Shown here one piece after another: positions 14,052 through 26,380 of a stretch of 64,000 nt of DNA. Source of the stretch: Smittia aterrima (taxonomy: Eukaryota; Arthropoda; Insecta; Diptera; Chironomidae); NCBI GenBank assembly GCA_033063855.1, contig CP093829.1, forward strand, positions 19,251,537-19,315,536, read 5' to 3'. A model generated the notes under the pieces. That model saw only the letters and a program-made list of their open reading frames with translations, was not told where the DNA came from and searched no databases. The stretch's first letter is position 1. Every line of letters starts with the position of its first letter. A program made the translations under genes and the position numbers.

Positions 14052-17000
14052 AACTGGAAACTTATCAACTGCGGCATCTGAAAGGGCTCCTCTAAGCTTT
14101 TCTGTAATTCTCTAATTCTAACAGAAATAAAATTCGCGGAAACCATAAAACTCGATTGTTCTCATCGTAAAGTTGTCGAGTTGTGCTCGTCGTTTCTGGG
14201 CTTTCCAGATAAAGTTCCGTTAAGCTTTATAAGTAAATCGTCAAGGTCTTAGAAGATTGTGTCGCAACTGTTGTTTACGCTTGACCCTCAACCCACTTCG
14301 AGACTTTCAATTCATCCATTCGATTCATCACAAAAGCCAAACGATTAAAATTCGCCATCAAATAATTCCGCTACAGCTGCGCTTCAATTAAAAACCGATT
14401 CAAGCTTAGATGACTTTCGAATAATGTGCATTGAAAAATACTTTAATTGAATTGAGTGAGCCAAGTCGATTTCGTTATTTTTTGTTGAAGGTGCTCGTGG
14501 TTGTAAAGTCAAACTAGAAACTCGAGTTAAGTAAAACACAATAAATTCACTCGTAACATCTTCATTTACAGAAGGTAACGAAGTTTTCATGTTAAACATC
14601 GAGTTTCTCACCTTGAGAAGACTCACGAACAATAACGCGACTTGTAAGATCCACAATGAAAGTCTAATTGAAGCAGATTTGAGAGGAAAGCTTCAGCCGG
14701 TGTGATCTTTCAATCTGATTCTAATTGCTCGCGTTGAATTCAATGGCGGCGATGTGAATGAGAGAGCTTGAATTAGTTAAAGTAATTCACTTTAATTGGA
14801 GCTTTAATTAGTTGGTTTAGCGTTAACTTTTGAGTTTCACGGAAATGAGTGACGATGGTTTTAGATTAAGATAACTCAGAGAGCTTTCATCTAATTTAAA
14901 ATTTTAAACTTATTCATTGGGAGGGAAATCTCTGAAGACGTTCACTTTGTGGTTTTAGTCAGATTACAACTTGTTGTACAACAATCAACTTTTATGGCGC
15001 TGCGCCCAAGAGTTTCTGATTTATTATTCATCTCTCGATTTGGTAGAATGATTAAAATCTTTCTTCAACCTTTAACAATCCTCAATTATTTCTCCTTGGA
15101 TGCGTAACCGTTGACTCTTCATCTTACGAGACATTAAACTTTATTCGTGTGGAATCCTAAATATCCTAATTTGTTGGACATTGCTTTCGTTATTCATTAA
15201 GAAAACTTCAAGTTTTTTCTGTTGAAATGTTTCGTAACTTTATTACAAATCTGCAACTGCGAGATTAAATGAGTTTTTATCGTGAAGCTAATGATTCACT
15301 GCCGGTCTCGACTTGAACTTTGAAGCTGCTTTCTCGCTTTAGGAAATAATTTGATTGCGAACACAGTTTCCTCAACTGTTCGTGCTCCATGTCAGGTTTG
15401 CGACGGATGCTCAGGAAATAAGCGAGCAAAAAGTTTTTCATCAATTATTTATGCCCGAGCGAAGTAAAATTCGTGTAAACATCAGTTGCAGTGAAATTCT
15501 AAATAAAATCGTTCATTTCGCTGAAAAATAAAATATTTTCCGATGCCTTCCGACTGTTTAGAGCTGTGAAAATGACAAGCGAGCGAATGTGAATTCGGAA
15601 ATGTTTTCACGAACACAGTTTGGCGCCTCTTGCTTTAAATGTTTTCAATTTCGTGGCGACGACTGTCATGACCACAATCGAAACTCGTAGACGCTGTGTG
15701 GTCTTCTCATCGGCAAGTCTTCGTCACATCTTTACAGCACCTTTCACTCAACCATGCAGAGAAACATTGATACGCAACATTACCGTTTACATCAATCAGT
15801 GCTTTTAAAATCTTCTTCTCTTCTTCTCGGGAGAAGAATGGAGAATTAAACAGAATCAATTTACGTCAAGACGATATACATTAATTACTGTGAAAATCAC
15901 TCGAAGCTTGAAGTTCTTAAGTAAGCAATTCAGTCTCTCTCGGCTCATTATTCACGATCTTCTTGGACACGCATCATCGTAGATGTGTTTTTAAGCTGGA
16001 CGTGGAATAAATTAATGAATTATTCAAAACTATTTCTTCAACGTTTCTCATGTTGAGTCTTTCACGAAACACTGCGCATTGTTCTCTTTGCCGCATCTGC
16101 ACAAAACTCATTAAAAATTCGAGATGGAAAAAATATAAAGTTCTGAAAAGTATTGAAGCATTAAGAGCAGAAAAATATTTTTCTGCACAACAAAGATTTT
16201 CACAGAAAATTTATTCCCTCAAATACGAAACCGGAGGATTCATAAACATCAATGAGAACTATTAATTGCGTCTCTCACGCAACTCGTTTCATCATGTTTT
16301 GATGGATGAACTCCTCTCTTCAAATGAAAAGCCATAGGAGTTCTGAGAAGCTCAACTTGTTATTATGGAAATGATTTCGTGTGGGAAGAAATTAAACGAA
16401 AGGTTGCAGATTTAAGTTTTAACAGTAAAATCTTCGTTTTAGAAATAGTTTTTTTTTCTTGTGACTTTCGAGTTTAATCGCTTTATAAATATTTCACTGG
16501 AAACTGCTCATTTGAGTAGTAAAAATCTTCCGAGTGCAGTGAAAACAAAATCATCAGAACGATTATTAAACGCTTGTCTGAGCATGCATTTTGTTTTTCA
16601 AAGCCGCACACCGAGCAGAATTATCTGCTGCTTATGAAATTGGGTCACTGACCTCGCAGTGTCAGTGAAGCGCCTGTAGACTCTTCACGCTTGGCTTGCA
16701 ATATGAAAACAGCTAGCGACGGATTCTGTTGACGACAATGCACGAATCTTTCTTGACGACAATTAATTATTTTCAATGTCCAATAAAGATGATGCGGGCG
16801 AGCGAAGACGAATTTTAATCAAATTCTTTCGTCTGACAAGTCGTATCGCTTTCACACTCGTGTAGTCAGCATTTCTTCACGTTGTAGACGCTTGAAAGGT
16901 GTTTATTCAGATTTTTCTCTGCATCTCGATTTCCACGCAATAAATCAACGTAAAATGGAAACGGGACAATGCGTGCGTGCGACTCGAACTGTATTTTGTT

Positions 17001-17555
17001 TCGTGAGAAATATTCAACACTTTGAGTGTTGTCGATGACCGTTTCCGCACCCGTGTGACTTTTTTTGTTCGACGATCCCAAGCGTGTCGTGCTTAGAGCT
17101 CAAGAGAGGTGCCAATTGATTTTTTCGCCTTGATTTGAGGCACGAAAGGTTAATTTGAACAGTGAAAATTGAATGGAAACAGCAGGCCAATGTTAATTCT
17201 TTGGGAATCGTCTTTTTTACAATTCAATTTTTATCTTGATGCCGTCATTTTGATCTGAGATAGCCTTTCACTTTTTCTTTTGCGAAAATCGAAAATATTT
17301 TCGTCGATTGACGTCGTTAGTCCCTCAGCTTCGCTTTGAGGTCAAACTGTGTACACAATAAAAACGAAAAGGTGTGCTAATGCGATAAATTTTCAAATCG
17401 AAACAACTTGTCGGTCATAAAGTTATAAGAATTAGTTGTAAATAGCATATCACTGCTAATTGTTTATAGTTGCTTTAAGCAAATTCACTGAAACATTTCG
17501 TGTTTTGAAAGTCAAAAGCCTTCTATGATTTACAGTTTGATTATCAAAATCAAAA

Positions 17556-17578
17556 CAAGATTACGTCGAGTAATCTTG
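17556..17578. repeat. Short perfect hairpin with 9-bp arms
   Basis: CAAGATTAC and GTAATCTTG flank a 5-nt loop (GTCGA). The stem is too short for a microRNA precursor and no T-run follows. Recorded as structure only. Confidence 0.5.
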
Positions 17579-18564
17579 AATGACGCATTGAAGTTCGAGT
17601 CAAACACAGATGCTTGTGTTAAAACTTTTTATTCGATCTAGACGCTCCGCATTGAGACGCCGTTTCAATCCGAAATTTCTTTAAGCTCATCCACGAGGAG
17701 AAGAAAATTTTCGCGCCATCAACTCAATTATGGAAATTTTCTTCGAGAGCTCTCACACAAGGTTTGAACAGTAAATGTAATCACTCGAAGGGAAACAATC
17801 CTCTAAGGTTCTTGACATCGACAGGGGAAGAGGTTAGAGTTCAAATCACCTCGGCTCAAGTCTGTTTTTTTTTCTTCGAAAGCTTCGTCGTGTTCACGCG
17901 GCGAAGCTCACAAGGAAAGTTTTCTAGCAGTCAATGAAAACTTATTAGAGAAGCAGTCGACCGGCTGCTAAGTCATTTATTAAGAAATCAGTTCACTGAG
18001 CAGAGCAAAGCTCCTGTTGCACTGAAACAATGTTGTAAATCTTTCTGTCGGCGGATTAAACGTAAATGCTTCAAGTTCCATTTGATTTGGCTCACAGCAC
18101 TAGAAATCCTTTGAAAGGAAGCTTAAGATCTCTCCGGTAAGTCGCTCTACGGGATAAAATCGATTACAAGCTTCCATCATTTTTTTTATTAAAATCATAA
18201 GCAAACAATCTCCTTCTCGTATCCGATATGACGCACTCAAAGCTGCTGTGATGAAAATCCTCAAAGAGAGAAATATTTCTCGATTAAAAAAGAATACTTT
18301 GACAGCTTTTGATAAATTGCTTCACAAAAGAAAAACAATTATTAACCAAAGAACGTGTTTATTTTCTTGCGAAAGCTCTTTGTCAACTTTCGGCTAAAGG
18401 GAAACTCTTCATTGTAAACACGCTCTGTCTCGGTATGAAGAAGTCGTAGAAATTGATTTCTACTAAGAAGCGGATGCTTCTTTATTCGAGAGGTTGGTTT
18501 CCAAGGAGAGATTCGATTTAAGGTTTCAAGAGGAAAATTCTTCGAATACGATGACAAACATTGT

Positions 18565-18580
18565 AATGATTATAATCATT
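18565..18580. repeat. 16-bp perfect palindrome
   Basis: AATGATTATAATCATT reads the same on both strands. Paired TAAT/ATTA cores are compatible with homeodomain dimer binding, but there is no independent support for that. Confidence 0.45.
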
Positions 18581-20501
18581 AAAATTTGCAAATGGATGTT
18601 GAGCAGACGAAGATTTATCTCTCAACTAATCTATTCTAGAAAGTTTTAATTTCCTTCGTTGTCTGGAGTGGAAAATTTGCATCTAAAGAGAGATTTTATT
18701 ACAGGCACGCGCTGGAAACACGATCTGATCTGAGACATAATATTTTGGGTTCATTCGAAAAACATCTGGGAATTCAACATTCGAGATTCAGTGATTGAAT
18801 AAAAAAAATTATTTTCCGCATGACTTAGCTTTCTCAAAACTTTGTTGCATCGCTGCGAATGTGAGCTCCAGGAACATCGTCAACTGTAAAACTAGAGAAT
18901 GCCTCAGCGTCTGTCATTAGCTTATCACGCAACACCAATTAGGTGTTTGAGGTCGACGTGGTTTATGATTTGAATTTCAAAGTTGAAACACCGACACGAG
19001 AGAAAAGCTGTGACTCAGTTCAGAGAAGCATAAATCAATAAACTCGCTCTTGATTTTCTTAACAAAAGCATATCAACCACCTTAAGTAGACAATGTGTAG
19101 GTGCACGCTTAACCTCTTAATAACTCTTCACGTCAACAACACGACAGGCAATCAGACACCTTCACAGATTTAACCAACGAAAGTTATTAGAAATATTTAG
19201 AAACTCTTTGAGTTTGTAAGCTCATCAAGTTTGATGATTATGAAAGCCGCTAATTCAAGTTTAATCTTGAAATTTATGAATCCTCAAGTCACGAAACGGT
19301 TTGCGTATTTCGTGCTCACTTAAATTGGTTCAACTTCCGTCGTGTGATTGATTAGACGTGAGGTTAATCTTTGATTCAAAAGAGTTTGAATAATTCCATT
19401 CATTAGCTGACATAACTGAAGTCGAATGCTCTGCAAAAAATAGAAAATATGAACTCGATTTCATAACAAAAATAAAATGCGGTTTGAACTTAATGCTCTA
19501 GCGCAACATAAAAACTGATAAAAAGCTAAGCAACAAATGAATGTTATGAAACGCCATTAGTTGTTTGGTGTTTCTGTCTTTGTGGAGCGATTTCATATGT
19601 TACGACTTTCCGGAAGTGCATTTGACTTTGTTTATCATGTTTGTCGAGGGAGAGAGAGGCGCTCTGAGCGGAGATCTGAAACATGGAAATGTATGTTGAT
19701 AGAAAGTGTTTTCTCCGTTTAAGTCTCGTCATCAGTAAATAAATTATTAACGTTTCTTCTTCGCAACTCGTTCAAGAAGAATTCATTATGGTTTTGTTAG
19801 TAAACAAGTTCCCATCGAGCTGGTTAGTGGATTTGTGGAACATTTCCACGGCAACTCACAATGGAGAAATTCATTTGAAACTTTTTGAGATCTCGGGGAA
19901 TTCCAAAGCCGATAACTCAAAGGCTTGGCTAAGCTTGTTAAGGTCATAAGAAGGAAACACCGGAAAAATAATTTATTTCGATATTCTGCGGCTTCGCTCA
20001 CAAACGAAGCCGTTTTTGTATCTCCCATAAGAATTGAAAACAGGTTCTTAATACGTCAAAGCGACGAACACTGCTGCCAGTTTTTTCAATTTATAAATTG
20101 AAATTGTCACTTTTTGCCTTAAATAAGTTTGAGCCGTGGACTGAAATGACTTGGCATGTGTTGCTCTCGTGATATTGGAATATTTCACCAAGAAAATCTT
20201 TCTCATTTGACATGAAAAGAAGCTGAAAAAATTTTCATTACTCGAAATTGTTATTTTAGTATTTTCCATTTGCTTCGATAATACAATTTCGTAAACACAT
20301 GCTGTTAAATTCATGTTACGTTTTTATACGCTTCGATGAGTTACGCCGAAAATAAAACTGTTTTTCTTCACTTCAAAATTGCTATGAGCAAATAAAAATG
20401 AAAACTCATTGCATGATGTTTTGTTTTATTTACTTTCAGACATTCGCATAAAAACTGACCCATCCGCATAAGTGAAGAACTAATTTACTCGGAAATTTAA
20501 A

Positions 20502-21173
20502 ATGCAGTGCGGTGTTGAAACCATGAACGACTGCGAGCGATCACCTGGACGACAAGGTTTGAGGGTGAACTTCACAGAGAAAGGCGAAGTCAAGGAGCGT
20601 CGTGAGAAATTTTTAACAGCGAAATATGGATCACATCAGATGAGCTTGATTCGAAAGAGATTAGCTGTTGAGATGTGGCTTTATGATGAACTACAGAAGC
20701 TGTTCGATCCGCCTGTAAGTTAATTTATTATAGCAAATGTTGTGCCAAACGATTTTCGAATCGATATTTCTCTCATTTCCGTTCAAACGATTTAAAGTTT
20801 TATTGAATGAAGCCAAAGCAATTTAATGTTTAGACTTGACATGAAAAATTTAAAGGAATTCTTATGTGAAACTTTTCAGAATGAAGCCGTTGATGTTGAC
20901 ATTGATGAAATTCTCGATATGGACACTGACGACATCAGACGGTCATACTTATTCGTGAGTAGCCCAGCTTACTGTTAGATTTGTTAGGTTTTAATTAAAT
21001 TTCTCTCTTCAACCCCGACAGACCCTCATCTCGACATCAAGCTGCAAACGATCCGAAAAGGATATCACAGTAAGTCTCCACACTTGAATCTCTTGAACAA
21101 TTTTATTGAAAATGTTTTCCTTTCTTTCCAGAAATTCATAACTGATCTTTTAGATCGCGCCAAAACACTTTGA
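20502..21173 (+). CDS. PPP1R14/CPI-17-type protein phosphatase 1 inhibitor
   Basis: Four exons (20502-20714, 20880-20954, 21022-21069, 21132-21173), all joined in phase 0, give 125 residues. Members of this family bind and block the PP1 catalytic subunit when a conserved Thr in an N-terminal inhibitory loop is phosphorylated, classically controlling myosin phosphatase. The hallmark order is intact. It runs from a loop KFLTAKYGSHQ with the candidate phospho-Thr at about residue 39, through the helix RKRLAVEMWLYDELQKLFD, to the acidic segment VDVDIDEILDMDTDDIRRSY. It ends with FITDLLDRAKTL, which matches the family's final helix. The length is normal for a compact CPI-17 core. The start ATG at 20502 is the first in frame. 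The gene is isolated: the 11 kb gene-poor stretch lies upstream and about 1.8 kb of empty sequence downstream. Confidence 0.88.
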
Positions 21174-22981
21174 GCTGATGTAGAAATTGACGTTTAGGAT
21201 GACGACTCTCATCATCAGCAAAAGAATGTTTCCATCACTCAACAGAAAATTTAAAATTCACTTAAGATTAATTACAAAGTTAAGATTAAATTCTTTGAGA
21301 GAGAAATTCTCAAAACATTTTCGTCGTTCTATTTGGTTTTTTTAATTGAAAGTTCAAACAAATATTTTAATAATTAAAGTAAGCTTCTTTTCTTCGAAGA
21401 AACAAATTCGCTTTAGATTTCTCTCCTGTTGCTCTTTGCAACGCAATCAAATGCGAAATCATTTGCCGATATCATAAGTACCAAGAAACTGTTGAAATAA
21501 AAACAAATCCACACACAACATATTCATGACATTCAACGCAAATCTCATAAATCAACTCGGAGAATTTTCCGAAATTATAATTCAACGCCAACGCCAGAGA
21601 ATTGTTTTCGATCTAGATTCAACTACGAGGCGCGTTTTTTTTCCTCGCTTGAATGCTGTTTCGCTGATGAGGGAGCAACGCAAACACATCGCGGAGGCTT
21701 TTCCGCTGAACATCGAATGGAAAAGATAAATGTCTCAGCAATGTGTGTGAAGCAATCGCGGAAACACACAAATTCTGTTTTTCCAATGATTTTTCTTGCC
21801 GATAAACTATGACTCATGGACTTTTTTTGTGTTGTTGCTCAAACTCTATTTGCCAGACTGAAAGAAGCTTTCGATGACGATTATAGACAAAGATTATCCT
21901 TCTGGCTCTAATTAGGGAATCTTTTTACTCTTGAAGACACTTCATAGGATAATTAAATAAATGATTCTCAGCGAATCACCTCGGAAAGTGCGACGAAATG
22001 TTGGCGGATGGCGAAACAAGTGGAAAGCAGAATGAACTTTTATGGGAAAAGCGGGCGAACCGAAAAAAAGAAAAACCACCTTCAGACATGCTTGAGATGT
22101 TAGGAAAATAACTTTTTCTCTCGGAGAGAAATCATTGACATTTTGATACGAAAGAAAATGGAAAACTTTTACGTCGGTCCTTGAACCGTTCACGTCTAGC
22201 ATAGAAAGATAAATAAACTCACCATTCTCATTATCACACTTGTAGTGAAATTTTATTAATATTAGCAAGTGACATTTTTATCTCTAGCATTTCCAATTAA
22301 TGCCGTTAAGTGTCATTATGTCGGTAATTGTGTTGCTTAGTGGAAACAGAAAATAGTCGATGACACGCAGAACTCATTATCTATGAAAGCGCCTCTTAAA
22401 GATGCCTAAGATCATCAAATTTATTCATCGAATCGGACACACCCACATCATCTCAATCCCACCAACCATGTCTTATGAAATTTTTAATGAAATTGTTTGA
22501 AATGATTCGAAAGATTTTGAAAGCTGTGAAACATAATCTTCATGAAGTCATTGTCATCCCTTTTCAATAACGATAAAAGTTCATTCAATGATCTGATCTC
22601 GCTTAACATCATAAAATGCTCACTCTTAAGCTTTTCGTTTCTTAACTGAAAAGATTCAATAATCGCTTTTGCTTCTGCTAATTTCTTTTTCTCCCGTCTA
22701 ACAATTCATCAAGTTTTCTATCGAACTAATCGCTAGAGATCGTTTTTCAATGTAATGCACTTTTCATTCTGAAAATAGAAATAATTTATAATTTCTAAAG
22801 AAGGAAATCTCTAAAACCAGAAGATAACGACGCAAATTGATGTCGAGTTAATTGTAATGTTTGTTTTTAAGGCAAAATTAGACGAATAAAGGATTTGTGT
22901 AAATATTTGGGAGAAATTTCTTTTATATCGTTAGTTTTTCTTTTCAGACAAATTTAATGGAATTGACATGACACGGGAGAT
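21174..22981. other. Intergenic stretch
   Basis: The 3' flanks of the PPP1R14 gene (plus) and the Dpy-30 gene (minus). No supportable exon, RNA gene or repeat; only short chance frames. Confidence 0.5.
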
Positions 22982-23228
22982 TTAGCCTTCCTCTGTTTTT
23001 GTTTTATGCTTGGATAGATGCGCAATTAAGAAGGAAACTGGATCTGCTGGTCTTTCCTTGGCGAGAGCTAAAGAGAAAATATATTTATTATTCACTGGAT
23101 CATTTTGTTTGATGAAAAGTTATCTTTTTACCTTTTAACGCTGGAAGTAGGATTGGGTTTACGGTTTGGTCAAGATACTGTCGAGTGGGAAGTGAGTTGA
23201 GATCAGGTCGTTTCTTCAGTGGATCCAT
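22982..23228 (-). CDS. Dpy-30: Dpy-30 homologue, minimal 60-residue form
   Basis: Two small exons, 23132-23228 and 22982-23067, separated by a 64-nt GT-AG intron, encode 60 residues. Dpy-30 is a core adaptor of COMPASS/MLL histone H3K4 methyltransferase complexes and binds a helix of Ash2 through a dimeric two-helix bundle. The diagnostic stretch is intact: SLPTRQYLDQTVNPILLPAL, then KALAKERPADPVSFLIAHLSKHK. The human protein is 99 residues; the missing part corresponds to the less conserved N-terminal leader. Upstream in frame there is a stop before any other ATG, so the short start MDPLKKRPD is the best one here. A TTTACAG acceptor-like site lies just upstream of the start and could mark a noncoding first exon. 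It lies on the same strand as Aarsd1, about 330 bp downstream of it. Confidence 0.87.
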
Positions 23229-23556
23229 CGTTGTTTGTTGTAAAATCGAATTAAATGTCAAAAGGAATCTGTAAACAAAAAAGGTTTCTTAGTTTCTATC
23301 GAATATTACAGAAGTTAGAGCGAATCTTTCAACTAATTATAACTACTCACTTTAATAACTGTTGATTTAAATCTTGTGAAGACGATTAAGCTTTAATATG
23401 ACGAGAAAATCCTAATTTAACAAAAATATTTCTCGGCGCTTCTGACCGAAATTTTGAAAACTGGCCGAAATTTAAAAAACCGTTAAGTTTTAACTCAAAT
23501 TCGGCCAGTTTCAATTTAATTCAAAACAAACTAAAAAGTTATGTTATTAAAGCTTT

Positions 23557-24929
23557 TTATTTGTTCTCAAAATACTTTGCAATGAAAACCTCGCAATCCT
23601 TAACTTTGTTTAATTGAGTCACCTTAGCTTGATATCGATTGTTCTTCCCATTTCCTTTTCCTGCAAGAAGTACACAAATTTCTTCAGAAAGATTGTTGAT
23701 ATCGTTTGGATCTCCTTGAATAATCAACGAGCCGCTCTTTGAATCAATTCCATCAGCGATTGTGATGAAGAAGAACAACTTGGGATCCGTTTGGTTACCG
23801 ATCGTTCTCAAGAAAGTATTTGCGAAATCAATGGAGACTCCGTCGTTTCTATGGAGCGAGAAAAACTTTCTATTCACTTCGTCTTTGCTTTTGATCAACT
23901 CTTCAGCAACTTTGATCGCAACTTCAGTCGAAAGCTTCTGAACGGTTTTCTGCGATGATTTCAAAGATGTTTGCAGTTTCTTTAATAAATCAACATGAGA
24001 ATCAGGTCCACCCCTGAAAGTAAAGTGATAAGATAAAGCTCTAAAGACAATTAAAGATATAAATACTTGAGCAATAAATTAAGTTCAAGTTCTCGCTGGA
24101 ACGCTGACTCGAGTTTTTTGATGACTCTATCGCCCACCAGAAAATGAACAAATGTCTTTCCTTTCGTCTTCTCGATGTTCATCAATTTAATAACTTGAAG
24201 TTGCGATAGATTCGTGACGTGAGTGCCACAGCACATGTTTGAATCAACGCCTTCAATATTAATGACACGAATTGGTCCACTCAAATCAAGCGGCAATCCT
24301 CTCGAAGCTCTCGAAACTTCATCACCGGCATTATCAGCAGTTTCATAAATATTGACAGTGACTGGCAGAGCTTGAGCTATAAATGCATTCGACATGAGTT
24401 CAATCTTTTTCATGTCTTCTTCTTTAATATCTTTTGAATCGATTTCGATGTAACTCGACTCAGCTCCAAGCCACCAAGCTTTTGTATTGTAGTTGAATTC
24501 CTTTTCAAACAATGCGCTTATCAAGTGTTGACCAGAATGTTGCTGCATGTGATCATGTCGTCGCTGCCAATCCACAATTTGCACAACTTCATCGCCGACT
24601 TTCAAAGAAACTTCTTCGTCGAGTGAAGCTTCCACTGAATGAATCGCGTCGGGGCCTTTGCGAATGACATTGACAACTTGAAACTTTTCTTCTTTTCCTG
24701 ACTCTGACTTAAAGACCAAGGATCCTTTATCAAATGGCTGTCCTCCGCCTTCAGGAAACAAAATCGTGTCCTTTCAAAGAAAACCAAAAATTAAAACCGG
24801 CAAATTCATTTAAAGCTTAATTTCATTTACTTCAAAGTTCACGAGAAGCTTTCCATCGTCTTTCTCCACTTTCACTACTTTCGTAGTAAACTCTTTTAAA
24901 AACGAATCTGTCTGACACTTGAAAACCAT
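23557..24929 (-). CDS. Aarsd1: Alanyl-tRNA editing protein Aarsd1 (AlaX-L type)
   Basis: Exons 24831-24929, 24067-24770 and 23557-24013 join in frame to 419 residues, close to the roughly 412 of mammalian AARSD1. The enzyme hydrolyses Ser (or Gly) wrongly attached to tRNA-Ala, acting in trans in the cytosol as a free-standing relative of the AlaRS editing domain. The zinc-binding pair of the editing site is visible: HSGQH (HxxxH) around residue 107 and CCGTH (CxxxH) around residue 205. The N-terminal barrel has the family signature ILFPEGGGQPFDKG. The C-terminal part KGGPDSHVDLLKK onward is the DHHA1-like region (FFITIADGIDSKSGSLIIQG). The start MVFKCQTDSFLKEF is the typical AARSD1 N-terminus. 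No truncation or lost catalytic residue is seen. Confidence 0.93.
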
Positions 24930-25118
24930 TATTTTAAAGAAATTATTCAAGCTCTTGAATGAATTTACGAAAAGAAAACAAATGCAAAGGGGTGGCATTC
25001 ATCGAAAACGCTTCGTTTGAAAGAAAAACGTATTTTTTTTGTATTTTAGGCGGCTTCGTCATTGAAATATTTCATAAGCACAAAAAGAATTTTCATTGTT
25101 AACTAAAAAGTTTTTAAC

Positions 25119-26152
25119 ATGTCCAACCTCAAGCTTGCTCCAACTGTTAAACTCAACAATGGACTGTTGATGCCAGTGCTCGGTCTAGGAACGTACAAAG
25201 TAAATATTTCATCAAAATGTGTGACCTTGAGTGAAATAAATTCTAATTTTTTGTTTAATTGTAGAGCACTGATGAAATAGCTTGCAATGCAACGAAATTG
25301 GCTATCACCAACGGCTATCGTCACATTGATACAGCTTTTTCTTACGATAACGAGAAAGAAGTTGGCAGAAGTGTGAACGATTTAATTGAAGCCGGTTCCT
25401 TGAAACGTGAGGAGATTTTCATCGTCACGAAGTTATCAAACATTTTTCACGATCCAAGTCGCGTTGAAATGGCTTGTCGAAAGAGTTTGAATAATCTCGG
25501 ATTGGATTATGTTGATCTTTACTTGATGCACTGTCCAACTGCTTTTGAGTACAACGAAGAGGAAAATCTTCAACCTATGAGAGAAGATGGATCCATTGCG
25601 TTCTCAGATTGTGATTATGTCGACACTTGGAAAGCAATGGAGAAGCTCGTCGACTTGGGCTTAACTAAATCGATCGGTGTCAGCAATTTCAATAGCGAGC
25701 AAATCACGAGATTGTTGGAAAATTGTCGCATCAAGCCAGTGACAAACCAAGTTGAGTGTTCAGCGACATTCAATCAAAAGAAGTTAATCGAGTTCTGCAA
25801 AGCTCATGATATTATTGTCACTGGCTTCTCTCCATTAACGAAGCCACATTCTTATGCAGCAGATCATTCGCTTCCAAAGCCTCCACTTCTTGATCCAAGA
25901 GTTGAGGAAATCGGCTTGAAATATGGGAAAACTGCAGCTCAAGTTGTGCTCCGCTATCTGATTCAAAACGGAGTAGTTCCAATCCCAAAGTCGTCCAACG
26001 AAGAAAGAATCAAGAAAAACATTGATATTTTCGATTTTGAACTGACATCGGAAGATATGGCGATCCTCGATTCTTTTAACACTACACAGCGAGCCGTGCC
26101 ATTTGCCGCTTTAGCTAGCCACAAACATTTCATGTTCAACACTGAATTCTAA
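25119..26152 (+). CDS. Aldo-keto reductase, copy 1
   Basis: Exon 25119-25199 (27 codons) and exon 25265-26152 join in phase 0 to 322 residues. This is an AKR1-like cytosolic NADPH-dependent carbonyl reductase; the substrate cannot be told. The catalytic tetrad is complete: Asp and Tyr in HIDTAFSYDNEKEVG, Lys in IVTKL, His in LYLMHCP. Cofactor motifs are also present: GVSNFNSEQI, PVTNQVECS and IPKSSNEERI. The start MSNLKLAPTVKLNNG is shared with copy 2. The second exon is exactly 888 nt in all three copies, and the first intron is conserved in sequence too, so the duplications are recent. Residue 184 and its neighbours read TGFSP here against TAYSP in the other copies. Caspase 1 begins only 228 bp downstream. 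Confidence 0.93.
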
Positions 26153-26363
26153 AAATGCTTAAGAGTTTTCATTTATTACATAGAACGAAAATTTTGTAAT
26201 TGAAAAAAGAAAAGACGAATAAATTCGAACACAAAATAAAAAAAAAATTGATTAAAAATAAGTTCATTGACCTCGTGGTGCAAATTTGTGCAATCTCATG
26301 CAATAGAGGGGGCGCAACATAGAAAATGAAGGGTCGAACCTAATTAAGTGACGCAATTGCCAA

Positions 26364-26372
26364 TTTCCCGCC
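26364..26372 (+). promoter_or_regulatory. TTTCCCGCC motif just before the caspase 1 start
   Basis: A perfect match to the E2F consensus TTTSSCGC ends 8 bp before the ATG at 26381. The identical 9-mer, followed by AG and the same spacing, precedes caspase 2. The same bases (TTTCCCGCCAG) would also serve as a splice acceptor for a 5' UTR intron, and I cannot separate the two readings. Confidence 0.4.
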
Positions 26373-26380
26373 AGTTTAAA

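Larger units (their letters stand above)
9547..20501. other. 11 kb gene-poor stretch
   Basis: Roughly 11 kb of AT-rich sequence between the receptor-like gene and the PPP1R14 gene, where the rest of the window has a gene every 1-5 kb. Open frames are short, on both strands, and look like chance. I recognised no tRNA, no transposon ends and no tandem array beyond small palindromes. It could hold distant enhancers, unrecognised noncoding RNA, or large introns with tiny exons of a gene whose coding exons I cannot see. Confidence 0.45.

Noticed and set aside
17556..17578. Possible microRNA hairpin
   Set aside because: The stem is only 9 bp with a 5-nt loop and does not extend on either side.
17820..17870. 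GTTCAAATC word suggesting a tRNA T-arm
   Set aside because: No matching acceptor stem or A box at the right distance; no tRNA supported anywhere in the window.
26348..26380. 11-codon upstream extension of caspase 1 (and the parallel one at 39117 for caspase 2)
   Set aside because: Both extensions begin at GTG, not ATG; the conserved residues (ISRQ.K) come from the shared TTTCCCGCCAG motif read in frame.
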